From contig CAZSRX010000039.1 in NCBI GenBank assembly GCA_964609675.1, positions 1 to 33,754 of the forward strand: a stretch of DNA of 33,754 bases. The letters run 5' to 3'. Source of the DNA: CAZSRX01 sp964609675 [NCBI: uncultured Bacteroidota bacterium]. GTDB lineage: Bacteria; CLD3; SB21. Positions 16,675 to 25,815 of the stretch are shown piece after piece. A model generated the notes under the pieces. That model saw nothing but the letters and a program-made list of their open reading frames with translations, was not told the DNA's origin and did no database searches. The position numbers and the translations under genes are program-made. Numbering within the stretch: the stretch's first letter is position 1; the number at the start of each line of letters is the position of its first letter.

Positions 16675-18662
16675 GATGCAGACTCAGCTGATGGGTTCGT
16701 ACATTTTATTGGTGATCGCAGAGCCATAATGCCGCCGGTTATCAGGATGATTGCTCCTATCCATATCCATTTTACAAGAGGATTGATAAAGACATGCAAC
16801 ATCAGAGACTGATCTTCCGGATGGTATTCAGATAAAACGACATAAATGTCCTTGCTCAAATTGCTGAACCAGTCGATTTCGGATGAGTATTGCTGACTGG
16901 AAGAATAAAAACGGCTTTCCGGGATTAGTTGGGCAATGAAGCGGTTATGCTCGTACAGACTGAGCATGACTTTCAGGCTTTCATACTGCCGGGTCTGGTC
17001 GAAGGTTACCGAATTGATTTCCAGCTCATAACCGCTAAAGTGTAAGCGCTCTCCGGCTTTCCCCTGTAAGGTCGCTTGTTCGTTAAAATAACCGCCTGAA
17101 ATGCCTATAAAAATCAGCATGAGTCCTAAGTGACTTAAATGGCTGCCCAGTTTGGTGCGTTCACGGGACAAAATCTTTAAAAGTGATTGAAAAGAGCGGT
17201 TCGAAGATTTAAAGAAAATGCCAAAAGTAGCATAAACCTCCTGACCAATAATGACAAACATGAAAGCCGAGAGCGCATAGAGTCCATGGATGATGAAGCC
17301 TGTTCGGATGACCAGCAATGTCATCAGGCCGGTTACCAAACCTGCAAGGAGTGGGAAACGAAATTTTTTCAGTATATCTTTGACCGGATTTATTTCCCAA
17401 GAAAGCCGTATGCCGCAGCCAATAAGGAACAGTAGCAATAAGGCCAGCGGAATGGATACGCTGAGGAAATATTCTTTGCCAAGCGTCATCACTCTGCCGG
17501 TGAATAGTTCATAGAGCGTTGGGAACAGCGTGCCGTAGGCGATAGCGATCGTTAGAAATACCAGGACAAGATTATTGAAAAGAAAAGCGCTTTCCCTGGA
17601 AATCAGAGGTATCGGTGACTCACGATGCGACAAATGTTTTTTACGACTCAGTATGACGGCGATAATGAAAACAGTGGTTAGCGAAATAAACACCAGGAAG
17701 TAATACCCAAGCGGGTTTTCTGCGAAGGCATGGACGCTGGAAACAACGCCGGAACGGGTGATATAAGTGGCCAGAAGACAAAGCAGATAGGTCAGGACAG
17801 TGAGAACGATATTCCAGATTCGGAACCGATTACGCTGGGTCTGAACGATAGCCGAATGCAAAAACGCGGTAGCCGTCAGCCAGGGAAGCAGCGAAGCATT
17901 TTCCACTGGATCCCATGCCCAATAACCGCCCCATCCCAATTCGGCATAGGCCCACCAGGCGCCCAGCATGATTCCGGCGCTTAAGAATAACCATGCCAGC
18001 AACGACCAGATGCGGGCCGGATAAAGCCATTTTCCGTTATAATCGCCGCTAAGTAGAGAAGCTACGGCCAGTCCGGCCGGAATAAGAAATCCTGAATAGC
18101 CGGCAAATAGAAGCGGCGGATGTATGACCATTGCAGGATGCTGAAGCAGGGGATTCAAGCCTTTGCCGTCAGCCGGAAAAAACGGTAAAACCGTTCCATC
18201 CGGATAGACCTGTTCCAGCAAGGCGAAGGGGTTGGCGGCCCAGATGTTCAGCGTCAGAAAAAATAACTGAGCGAAAGCCGTGATAACAATATAATGGGGC
18301 AGGCCGCTATACCGGCTTTTGTACAGCCAGCGGACGGAGATTACGATCATGAGTGTCAGCAGTAACGACCAGAGCAGAAGCGAACCGCTCTGTCCGGCCC
18401 AGAAAGCGGAGAGCTTGAAATACTCCGGTAAATCCCGGCTTGAATGGGATGCGACGTACTCTACATGGAAGTCATCGGCCAGAAGTAGGTACCACAAAGC
18501 GGCCGAAGCCAGAACCACGCCGCCAAAAGTAAACCGGATTAATGTGAGTGAAAGCGTAACGCCAGCGGCCTTTTTCCTGATGATAGCATTCAGGGCAACA
18601 AGGATGGTCAGAAGGTTTGTTACAAAAGCCGAAAGCAACGCCAGAGTACCTATCAGATACAT
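16671..18662 (-). CDS. ccmF: Cytochrome c-type haem lyase CcmF/CcsA family
   Basis: It attaches haem to apocytochrome c at the outer face of the cytoplasmic membrane. The 663-residue, multi-span protein (about 14 segments) has the WWD haem-binding domain GWGGYWAWDPVENASLLPW (about 243-261), one of the family's best signatures. HPAMVIHPPLLFAGYSG (175-191) carries the conserved histidines. The C-terminal periplasmic domain is followed by a final hydrophobic segment and a short tail, as in CcmF. The length is usual for CcmF and longer than CcsA. AAAGGC lies upstream of the ATG. The tiny ORF ends about 10 bp before it. CcmE, CcmC, CcmH and CcmB are not seen in the window. Confidence 0.92.
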   Translation of the reverse strand: MYLIGTLALLSAFVTNLLTILVALNAIIRKKAAGVTLSLTLIRFTFGGVVLASAALWYLLLADDFHVEYVASHSSRDLPEYFKLSAFWAGQSGSLLLWSLLLTLMIVISVRWLYKSRYSGLPHYIVITAFAQLFFLTLNIWAANPFALLEQVYPDGTVLPFFPADGKGLNPLLQHPAMVIHPPLLFAGYSGFLIPAGLAVASLLSGDYNGKWLYPARIWSLLAWLFLSAGIMLGAWWAYAELGWGGYWAWDPVENASLLPWLTATAFLHSAIVQTQRNRFRIWNIVLTVLTYLLCLLATYITRSGVVSSVHAFAENPLGYYFLVFISLTTVFIIAVILSRKKHLSHRESPIPLISRESAFLFNNLVLVFLTIAIAYGTLFPTLYELFTGRVMTLGKEYFLSVSIPLALLLLFLIGCGIRLSWEINPVKDILKKFRFPLLAGLVTGLMTLLVIRTGFIIHGLYALSAFMFVIIGQEVYATFGIFFKSSNRSFQSLLKILSRERTKLGSHLSHLGLMLIFIGISGGYFNEQATLQGKAGERLHFSGYELEINSVTFDQTRQYESLKVMLSLYEHNRFIAQLIPESRFYSSSQQYSSEIDWFSNLSKDIYVVLSEYHPEDQSLMLHVFINPLVKWIWIGAIILITGGIMALRSPIKCTNPSAESAS

Positions 18663-18672
18663 ACGCTGCCTT

Positions 18673-18780
18673 TTATTTCGGTTTTATCAACGATAAAATT
18701 CGCTTTCTGTAATAGGTGTGAGTAAGCATGGGATAAGCCTTGTGGGCGTCGCTGAATTTTGCAGCCTCCGCTACGGGCAT
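18673..18780 (-). CDS. Tiny ORF coupled to response regulator stop (35 aa)
   Basis: An ATG overlaps the response regulator stop (TAATG) and opens a 35-codon frame: MPVAEAAKFSDAHKAY followed by PMLTHTYYRKRILSLIKPK, stop at 18673, about 10 bp before ccmF. The product is basic and has no membrane segment. The reinitiation arrangement suggests it may be translated. It could simply be a spacer keeping ribosomes moving to ccmF, or a decayed gene. No homologue is recognised. Confidence 0.35.
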   Translation of the reverse strand: MPVAEAAKFSDAHKAYPMLTHTYYRKRILSLIKPK

Positions 18781-19154
18781 TAGTTGGAATTTTTGGCTTT
18801 GTTTTTAGCCAGCACTTTTTCGATGGTATCTTTTAATTCCGTAACATCGGAAGATTTCACGACATAGGCTTCGGCGGCCCAGCTCATAAAATCGTTTTTA
18901 TAATGTGAAAAAGCCGAATTGATAATAACCGGCACGGACAGGTGGTAGTCCAGCATTCGCGTGATAAATTCCAGCCCGTCCCCTTCGGCCATCTGGATAT
19001 CCAGCACGATCAGGTCGGGTTTTACTTCTTCCAGGCATTTTAACGCCGCACGGCCGTTTCCGGCGCAGACCACTTCATGACCCATGCTTTCAATCTCTAC
19101 CCGGTAGAGAAGCTGCAAATTGGGTTCATCTTCGATTAAAAAGATTTTTGCCAT
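18780..19154 (-). CDS. Single-domain response regulator
   Basis: This is a CheY-like receiver domain of 124 residues with no output domain. Acid pocket residues are E8 and D9, and the phosphoacceptor is D52 (LIVLDIQM). The Thr/Ser position is NSAF, and the conserved Lys sits in YVVKSSD. It is the first gene of the minus-strand run leading to ccmF, coupled through the TAATG junction. It diverges from the 1320-residue hybrid kinase, which is a natural candidate to phosphorylate it. With no DNA-binding domain it must act through another protein. A TATAAT hexamer lies at 19188-19183 on the minus strand, without a clear -35. Confidence 0.93.
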   Translation of the reverse strand: MAKIFLIEDEPNLQLLYRVEIESMGHEVVCAGNGRAALKCLEEVKPDLIVLDIQMAEGDGLEFITRMLDYHLSVPVIINSAFSHYKNDFMSWAAEAYVVKSSDVTELKDTIEKVLAKNKAKNSN

Positions 19155-19305
19155 GATACCGTATCTTTCATATAATCGATAAATTATAAAACAACTTGTT
19201 TTTAATATTTACCTGTCATACCTTATTGCCAGATTGTTTGGCGGATACACAACACAACCAAACGTCTCAGACAAAAAAATATAATCAGTAAATTTTCATA
19301 ATGCA

Positions 19306-22300
19306 ATGATAAAATCCTTTCTGAATCACGGCGCTTTTTTGAGGGGTTTGTTAACAGTGGCCGGGGTCACAGGCCTAATCCTTGGCTATAGGCCCGCTTG
19401 TGCCCAGCAGTTCCTGTTTGATCACCTGACGCTGGAAAACGGCTTATCGCAAAGCTCGGTATTATGCCTTTTTCAGGATCAAAGCGGATTTATCTGGGCC
19501 GGGACTCAGGACGGACTGAATATGTTTAACGGATATAATTTCACAATATACCGCAACGACCGGCAGGACAGTCTCTCATTATCGGATAACTGGATTACGG
19601 ATATTGTTCAGGATAGCCGGAAACAGCTATGGATCGGCACTCAAAACGGTGGTTTAAATAAGCTGGAAGTTAATGAAAATCGCCAGGTCGTCTTTAAACG
19701 GTTGAATACCGATTCCCGTCCTTCGTTGCCGCATAATTACATCGGTGCTTTGGCGGCAGATCCTCGCGGTTATTTGTGGATAGGTCTTCGTGGAGGCGGC
19801 TTATGCCGGCTGGACTTGCAAACGGAAGAAATTATTTCTTACAAACCGGGCGGCGAAAAGGACCGCTTTATTGCGGGCGGTGAATCACAAACCCTTCCGG
19901 ATGAACGTATCCAGACCCTGTTTGTAGATAAAAACGGCTGGGTATGGATGGGCACTGTCGGGGGTGGCCTGATACGGTATGACCCTGAGCGAAACAGATT
20001 CCGGCAATATATTAACGATCCCGCTGATGGCTTGTCGATCAGCCATAATGACGTTAAAACCATCGCAGAAGACGCTGAAGGCCGATTGTGGGTAGGCACT
20101 CTGGGCGGCGGTCTTAACATTATGAACGCGGATGAAACCTTTACCCACATTCGCGCAGGAACCGGCGGTGATCGTACCATCACAGATGATTTCATTTGGC
20201 GTCTGTATAAGGATCGGTCAGGAAGAATGTGGGTAGGCTATTTTCACCGTGGCTTCAGCATACATCATCCCGTAACTAAAAAATTCACGCACGTGGAACA
20301 TGAGCCGAATCAAAGTCGAGGCCTGAACGATAATTATGTAATGTCCGTGCTGGAAGACCAGGGCGGTACGTTCTGGATCGGCACCGGCGGCGGCGGCATC
20401 AATAAATTTCATCCGCATACCGTTAAATTTAAACATTATAAGAAAGACGCCCGTTCAACCGGCAGCCTGAGCGATGATTTTATATGGTCCATCTGTGAGG
20501 ATAAAAGCGGCGTTGTCTGGATTGGCACCAAACGCGGTGGATTGAACCGCTGGGAACGCACTACCGGTGCGTTTACCGTTTACCGCCAGCGTTCCGGAGA
20601 TCCAAACAGTATCTGCAGCGATCAGATATGGTCTATTCTGGAAGACCGCCGCGGCCGTTTATGGATTGGTTCTGCCGGAGGCGGCATCAGCATCATGGAT
20701 AAAACACGCACACGGTTTGTGACGATGAAATCGGACGCGGATCGGTACGCGCGAACGGGTCAAAGCGTGTACCGTAATGAAACGCTGCTGAGCGATAATT
20801 ATATCTGGTGTTTTTTAGAAGACCGCGACGGTTACTTATGGATTGGCACGGGGCGTGGCGGATTAAACAGATTTGATGAAAGCTCACGGACATTTACCTG
20901 TTATCGTTATAATCCCAATGATTCGACCAGTATTTCCGACGATTACGTCCAGGCGCTGTTTCAGGATTCCCGCGGAGAATTATGGGTTGGTACCAAACGG
21001 GGAGGATTAAATCATTTTAACCGTTCTACCGAAACCTTTGAAAGATTCCAGCAGTCTGATAATCCGAGTTCCATCAGCCATAATGATGTACACGCTATCG
21101 TTGAGGATGAACGTGGCAATCTCTGGATCGGCACCAGCGCCGGGCTGAATTATTTTTCCTACGCCACAAAAACCTTCAAGGCGTACGGTGTAAAAGATGG
21201 GCTGCCCGATGCTTGCATATACGGGATTCTGCAGGATGATCAGGGCTGTCTATGGCTGAGCACCAACCGCGGACTGTCCAGGTTTAATGTACGCGATCTC
21301 GATTCGGTAAACCATCCGCGGGAACTGATGGCCCGATTTAGGAATTATGACGTCCGGGACGGTCTCCAGAATATGGAATTTAACACCGGAGCGTTTTATA
21401 AAAGCCGTGCAGGGGAAATGTTTTTTGGCGGTATTAATGGATTCAATGTATTTGATCCCCGCGGACTCAGGGATAATCTGCATTTACCGCCGGTGGTGCT
21501 AACCACTTTCCGAAAACCAGACGCCACCTGGACCGCTCCGGCGCTTCAGAATTTAACGGAAATAGAACTTCATGTACGGGATAACCTGATTGCGTTTGAA
21601 TTTGCCGCACTGGATTATGCCGTGCCGTCCAAAAACCGGTATGCTTACCAATTGGAGGGTTTCGACCCTGACTGGGTATATTCCGGATCGCGCCGGTTTG
21701 TAAATTACACCAATCTTTCTCAGGGCGAGTATACTTTCCGCGTTAAAGGGTCCAACAATGACGGGTACTGGAATGAAGACGGGCTTTCGGTGAAAATCCG
21801 TATCCGGCCTCCGTGGTGGATGACATGGTGGTTTCAGGGGATTTTCGGGTTTGGAATTATCGCAGGCGTGTATGCTTTCTACCGTTTACGGATGAAAGCC
21901 GTAGAAAAAAGAAACATGGAACTCAGGAAAACCATATCCGAACGTACGTCGGAACTCACCGAATATGCGCAGCGGCTGGAAATGACCAATGCGGCCCTTC
22001 AGAACGCCAATAAGCAGATTACTGAATCAAACGAAGCTCTGATAACCGCCAACCGCCAGATTACCATCGCTAATCAGATGAAATCCAAATTCCTGGCCAC
22101 AATGAGTCACGAACTCCGGACGCCGCTAAATGCGATCATCGGTTTTTCTGATCTGCTGCTCCGGAATTCGCTGGGCGAACTTAATCCGGAGCAGGCTGAC
22201 GCCCAGAAGGCCATCCTGGAAAGCGGGCAGAATCTCTTGCGCCTGATTAATGACATTCTCGATCTCTCAAAAATCGAAGCCGGCAAAATGGAATTGCACC

Positions 22301-23268
22301 TGTCGGACATCAGCCTGAACGAAATCATTCTCGCAGTTTGCAATGTAATTACGCCATTGCTTAAAAAGAAAAAGCAGCAGATCGAAGTGCTGATTTCCGA
22401 ACGCGTGCCGGATATTTATGTGGATGAAACGAAAATCAAGCAGGTGCTGCTGAACCTGCTCAGCAACGCCAATAAATTTACCGATGAAGGCGGAAAGATT
22501 GTGATTGCCGCGGACGTGGTGCTGCGGGAAGATGCCGATTTTGACGAAGTGGACATCCGGGTTATCGACAACGGCAAAGGCATACCGCCGGACGAACTAG
22601 AGGCCATTTTCGAGGAATTCCGGCAATCGTCGCTGACTATCGGCGGCAATTATCCCAAAGGCACCGGCCTCGGATTGACGCTGTCCCGAAAAATCGTTCA
22701 GCTGCACCACGGCAAAATCTGGGCGGAAAGTGACGGTCTCAATGGCAGTACTTTTATAATCCGGTTGCCGTTGAAGCACAAGCTGGTCCGTGAATACAAA
22801 CCCAAAATTACAGAAGAAGGCGGGCGTAAAAAACCGAAAATTCTTATTATTGAAGACGATCTCAACGCTCTCAAGTTGCTCCAATTTTATTTGGAAAACC
22901 AGGGATACGACCTGATTAAGGCGCTCAACGGCGCGGAAGGAATTCGGCTGGCCAAAGAATACCGGCCGAACGTGATCACGCTGGACATCATGCTTCCCGA
23001 CAAAAGCGGGTGGGAAGTCCTTGAAGCGCTGAAAGCCATGCCGGAGACCGAAAAAATTCCCGTGATTCTGATTACAGCGTTTGAAGACCGCGATCTGGGA
23101 TACCGGCTGAACGCCACACGGTATTTTGTAAAACCCGTTGACCGGCAGGAATTGCTCCAGGCCGTAAATCAGCTATCCTCCGATAAAAGCGTCTTGAAAC
23201 CGATGCAAAAAGAGGAATTTCTGGACGAAATAAAAAAAATATCTGAAATCAAAAACGAGCAAGCGTAA
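19306..23268 (+). CDS. Hybrid histidine kinase with two 7-blade periplasmic propellers, no DNA-binding domain
   Basis: This is a 1320-residue membrane sensor. A signal peptide (1-34, ending PACAQ) is followed by 14 reg_prop-type repeats with the W-I/V-G-T-x-x-G-G-L core, enough for two seven-bladed propellers. A Y_Y_Y domain follows (about 765-835), then one membrane segment (about 842-862) and a coiled-coil linker. HisKA holds H935 in [15 protein letters not shown], and the HATPase_c domain has N-box NLLSNANKF and DNGKGIP and GTGLGL loops. The C-terminal receiver has D1227 ([12 protein letters not shown]). Bacteroidota HTCS proteins share this front half but end in an AraC-type HTH; here the protein ends soon after the receiver, so output must pass to another protein. 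The likely input is an extracytoplasmic carbohydrate or similar ligand. The next gene, nfeD, follows by 5 bp. Confidence 0.95.
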   Translation: MIKSFLNHGAFLRGLLTVAGVTGLILGYRPACAQQFLFDHLTLENGLSQSSVLCLFQDQSGFIWAGTQDGLNMFNGYNFTIYRNDRQDSLSLSDNWITDIVQDSRKQLWIGTQNGGLNKLEVNENRQVVFKRLNTDSRPSLPHNYIGALAADPRGYLWIGLRGGGLCRLDLQTEEIISYKPGGEKDRFIAGGESQTLPDERIQTLFVDKNGWVWMGTVGGGLIRYDPERNRFRQYINDPADGLSISHNDVKTIAEDAEGRLWVGTLGGGLNIMNADETFTHIRAGTGGDRTITDDFIWRLYKDRSGRMWVGYFHRGFSIHHPVTKKFTHVEHEPNQSRGLNDNYVMSVLEDQGGTFWIGTGGGGINKFHPHTVKFKHYKKDARSTGSLSDDFIWSICEDKSGVVWIGTKRGGLNRWERTTGAFTVYRQRSGDPNSICSDQIWSILEDRRGRLWIGSAGGGISIMDKTRTRFVTMKSDADRYARTGQSVYRNETLLSDNYIWCFLEDRDGYLWIGTGRGGLNRFDESSRTFTCYRYNPNDSTSISDDYVQALFQDSRGELWVGTKRGGLNHFNRSTETFERFQQSDNPSSISHNDVHAIVEDERGNLWIGTSAGLNYFSYATKTFKAYGVKDGLPDACIYGILQDDQGCLWLSTNRGLSRFNVRDLDSVNHPRELMARFRNYDVRDGLQNMEFNTGAFYKSRAGEMFFGGINGFNVFDPRGLRDNLHLPPVVLTTFRKPDATWTAPALQNLTEIELHVRDNLIAFEFAALDYAVPSKNRYAYQLEGFDPDWVYSGSRRFVNYTNLSQGEYTFRVKGSNNDGYWNEDGLSVKIRIRPPWWMTWWFQGIFGFGIIAGVYAFYRLRMKAVEKRNMELRKTISERTSELTEYAQRLEMTNAALQNANKQITESNEALITANRQITIANQMKSKFLATMSHELRTPLNAIIGFSDLLLRNSLGELNPEQADAQKAILESGQNLLRLINDILDLSKIEAGKMELHLSDISLNEIILAVCNVITPLLKKKKQQIEVLISERVPDIYVDETKIKQVLLNLLSNANKFTDEGGKIVIAADVVLREDADFDEVDIRVIDNGKGIPPDELEAIFEEFRQSSLTIGGNYPKGTGLGLTLSRKIVQLHHGKIWAESDGLNGSTFIIRLPLKHKLVREYKPKITEEGGRKKPKILIIEDDLNALKLLQFYLENQGYDLIKALNGAEGIRLAKEYRPNVITLDIMLPDKSGWEVLEALKAMPETEKIPVILITAFEDRDLGYRLNATRYFVKPVDRQELLQAVNQLSSDKSVLKPMQKEEFLDEIKKISEIKNEQA

Positions 23269-23273
23269 AGGCG

Positions 23274-24569
23274 ATGTTTATGAGAATGCGTTTGACGTTC
23301 TGGCTGATATTTTTTATGGCTGGTGCCGCGTGGGCTGGAGAAGGACAGAATCTGATTTACCGGATGACCATCGACGGTGTGATTAATCCTGCCTCAGCCG
23401 AGTTTGTACAGAAAGGGATTGCAAAGGCCACCGAAGACAGCGCCAGGTGTCTTGTGATTGAAATGGATACCCCGGGCGGGCTTATGAAATCCATGAATAT
23501 TATAGTAAAGAGCATCCTGACATCCGAAGTGCCGGTGGTGGTGTATGTATCGCCCGGCGGTTCTCATTGCGCGTCGGCGGGCGTGTTTATCATGATGGCG
23601 GCTCACGTAGCGGCCATGAGCCCGGGAACGAACATCGGGGCGGCCCATCCGGTTACGATTGGCGGCGGCGCGGATTCGGCGTCTTCGGCCATGATGGAAA
23701 AAGTAACCAATGACGCGGTGGCCTTCATTCGCAGTATCGCGCAAAAAAACGGACGCAATGCCGACTGGGCGGAAGATGCCGTACGAAAAAGCGTTTCGGT
23801 TACCGAAACCGAAGCGCTGGAAAAAAAAGTCATTGATCTGATCGCCCCGAGTTTTGACAGTCTCCTTATAAAGATTCATCGCCGCGAAGTGGAAACCGTG
23901 CTGGGCAAACGGGTCATCCTGACGGGTAATCCCCAGATTGTAAAGATAGAACGCTCATGGCGGTTTGCATTACTTGACATACTCACCGATCCAAACATCG
24001 CCTATATCCTTATGATGCTCGGAATCTACGGGCTGTTCTTTGAACTCTATAATCCCGGGTCAATTGTGCCCGGTGTTGTCGGCGGCATTTGTCTGATTCT
24101 GGCGTTCTACTCCTTTCAAACCATTCCAATCAATTTTGCCGGACTGGCTCTCATTATCTTTGCGGTGATTCTGTTTCTTCTGGAAATTAAAGTAACCAGT
24201 TACGGCGTGCTGACCATCGGCGGCGTCGTATCGCTGCTTCTGGGCTCGCTGATGCTAATTGATTCTCCGGACGATATGATTCGCCTGTCTTATTCGGTTA
24301 TCATTCCGATTGTGGTCATTACCGCGGTGTTTTTCCTGGTAATAATCGGTTACGGCATCAAAGCGCAGACCCGGAAAGTATCCACCGGTTCGGAATCCAT
24401 GGCAGGTATGATAGGGGAGGTTATTGAAAAAATCGAACCCGGGAAAACCGGAAAAATATCCGTACACGGCGAAATCTGGAAAGCGGTCAGCGATTCGCCG
24501 CTGGAAATCCACGATCGGGTCAGGGTCATTCGTATGAATCAGTTGTTGCTTACTGTCGAAAAAATATAA
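23274..24569 (+). CDS. NfeD-type membrane serine protease
   Basis: This is a long-form NfeD (431 residues). The signal peptide is about 1-21. A ClpP/SppA-like protease domain has the nucleophile S101 (CASAGVF) and general base K172 (RKSVSVTETEAL), matching the Ser-Lys dyad of archaeal NfeD. MDTPGGL (64-70) is the oxyanion-type loop. Four or five membrane segments follow (about 238-360), and the C-terminus is an OB-fold (about 375-431). The OB domain works with stomatin-type partners, and the next gene encodes one 21 bp downstream. Starts at 23274 and 23280 are both possible; AAAGG fits the spacing of the second better. The 5-bp gap after the kinase indicates co-transcription. It is thought to act in membrane protein quality control. 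Confidence 0.94.
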   Translation: MFMRMRLTFWLIFFMAGAAWAGEGQNLIYRMTIDGVINPASAEFVQKGIAKATEDSARCLVIEMDTPGGLMKSMNIIVKSILTSEVPVVVYVSPGGSHCASAGVFIMMAAHVAAMSPGTNIGAAHPVTIGGGADSASSAMMEKVTNDAVAFIRSIAQKNGRNADWAEDAVRKSVSVTETEALEKKVIDLIAPSFDSLLIKIHRREVETVLGKRVILTGNPQIVKIERSWRFALLDILTDPNIAYILMMLGIYGLFFELYNPGSIVPGVVGGICLILAFYSFQTIPINFAGLALIIFAVILFLLEIKVTSYGVLTIGGVVSLLLGSLMLIDSPDDMIRLSYSVIIPIVVITAVFFLVIIGYGIKAQTRKVSTGSESMAGMIGEVIEKIEPGKTGKISVHGEIWKAVSDSPLEIHDRVRVIRMNQLLLTVEKI

Positions 24570-24590
24570 CCACCATCCCAAGGAGGCTTT

Positions 24591-25355
24591 ATGATGGAAT
24601 ATAATCTGATTCTGCCGTTCATTGTCTTTTTAGGTATTTTCTTTTTAAGCAGCGCCATTAAGGTACTGCGGGAATACGAGCGGGGCGTGGTATTCCGGCT
24701 CGGTCGATTGATAGAAGTCAAAGGCCCGGGACTCATCATCATTATCCCGATCGTAGATAAACTGCTTAAAGTGAGTCTCCGTACGGTCGTGATGGATGTA
24801 CCGCCGCAGGACATCATCACCAGAGACAATGTTTCCGCGCAGGTTAATGCCGTGGTTTATTTTCGTGTGATCCAACCGGACAAAGCCATTACCGAAGTGG
24901 AAAATTATATCGCTGCGACTTCCCAGCTATCCCAGACGACCCTTCGCAGCATCATCGGACAGTTTGAACTGGACGACCTGCTGGCCGACCGCGAAAAGAT
25001 TAACAAACAACTGCAGGAAATTATCGACAACCAGACCGAGCCGTGGGGTATTAAGGTATCAGCCGTCGAAGTAAAGCATATTGACCTGCCGCAAGAAATG
25101 AAGCGCGCCATGGCCAAGCAGGCCGAGGCCGAACGCGAACGCCGTTCCAAAGTCATCGCGGCAGACGGCGAATACCAGGCCGCACAAAAACTATTTGAGG
25201 CATCGGATATCATCAGCCGATCGCCGGCGGCCCTGCAGCTTCGTTATCTCCAGACGCTGGCTGAAATCGCCACCGAAAACAACTCCACAACGATCTTCCC
25301 GATTCCCATTGACTTCCTGAAAGCGTTTATGCCCAAAGAACCGCCCCGTTCGTAG
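24591..25355 (+). CDS. Stomatin/SPFH (band 7) family protein
   Basis: This membrane-associated scaffold protein forms oligomers in lipid microdomains and partners NfeD proteases. The 254 residues show an N-terminal hydrophobic segment (about 6-23) and the band 7 core from [11 protein letters not shown] (30-40) through [21 protein letters not shown]. The coiled-coil tail is rich in Ala, Glu and Arg ([15 protein letters not shown]). The start has an excellent AAGGAGG; a second ATG follows immediately. It is the last gene of the plus-strand operon (kinase, nfeD, stomatin) and is followed by a terminator. Confidence 0.95.
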   Translation: MMEYNLILPFIVFLGIFFLSSAIKVLREYERGVVFRLGRLIEVKGPGLIIIIPIVDKLLKVSLRTVVMDVPPQDIITRDNVSAQVNAVVYFRVIQPDKAITEVENYIAATSQLSQTTLRSIIGQFELDDLLADREKINKQLQEIIDNQTEPWGIKVSAVEVKHIDLPQEMKRAMAKQAEAERERRSKVIAADGEYQAAQKLFEASDIISRSPAALQLRYLQTLAEIATENNSTTIFPIPIDFLKAFMPKEPPRS

Positions 25356-25375
25356 CTAACGGCAAAGTCCTAAAA

Positions 25376-25411
25376 AAAAAGCGGGCCGAAATTACATCCG
25401 GTCCGCTTTTT
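25376..25411. terminator. Bidirectional intrinsic terminator between convergent signalling operons
   Basis: AAAAAGCGGGCCG (25376-25388) pairs with CGGTCCGCTTTTT (25399-25411), a 13-bp stem with one G-U pair and a 10-nt loop, with A/T tracts that serve both strands. It ends the stomatin operon on the plus strand and the response regulator gene on the minus strand. Confidence 0.88.
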
Positions 25412-25426
25412 CCCAATATGGGTTGA

Positions 25427-25792
25427 TTATTTATGGATTACCGATTGAACCAGTGAACGGAATTTCTGTGTGTCAAAGGGTTTGCTGACGTACATGTCGC
25501 AACCGGCGTCGATGATTTTTTCCTCGTCGCCTTTCATCGCATGGGCGGTTAGGGCAATAATGGGTATGTGTTTGAGCTTGTCATCGTTCTTTATTCTACG
25601 GGCTACTTCATAACCGTCAATTTTTGGGATCTGAATGTCAAGCACAATCAGGTCCGGTACAACCTCGGCGGCCAGGGTTAGTGCTTCTTCGCCGTTTGTG
25701 GCTTCTGTAAATTCGTATCCGTCCGTTTTGAGTGTGAGTCGTATCAGTCGCATATTTACGGGGTTGTCTTCAACCAGAAGGATTTTTTTCAT
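25427..25792 (-). CDS. Single-domain response regulator (DivK-like)
   Basis: This is a receiver-only protein of 121 residues starting MKKILLVEDN. The phosphoacceptor Asp lies in LIVLDIQIPKIDGYEV, followed by ALTAHAMKGD (Thr switch) and VSKPF (conserved Lys). This pattern is typical of DivK/CheY-like regulators that act by protein contact. AAAGGTG precedes the ATG at 25792; the frame extends upstream to a TTG at 25819, which I consider unlikely. It follows the GAF hybrid kinase by 23 bp and is probably its downstream partner. Confidence 0.92.
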   Translation of the reverse strand: MKKILLVEDNPVNMRLIRLTLKTDGYEFTEATNGEEALTLAAEVVPDLIVLDIQIPKIDGYEVARRIKNDDKLKHIPIIALTAHAMKGDEEKIIDAGCDMYVSKPFDTQKFRSLVQSVIHK

Positions 25793-25815
25793 GCGTACAC
25801 CTTTATCTTGTTCGG

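Noticed and set aside
19306-23268. Repeated motifs as a CRISPR array or tandem DNA repeat
   Set aside because: The repeats are propeller blades within one coding frame and diverge at the DNA level; no CRISPR array is seen anywhere in the window.
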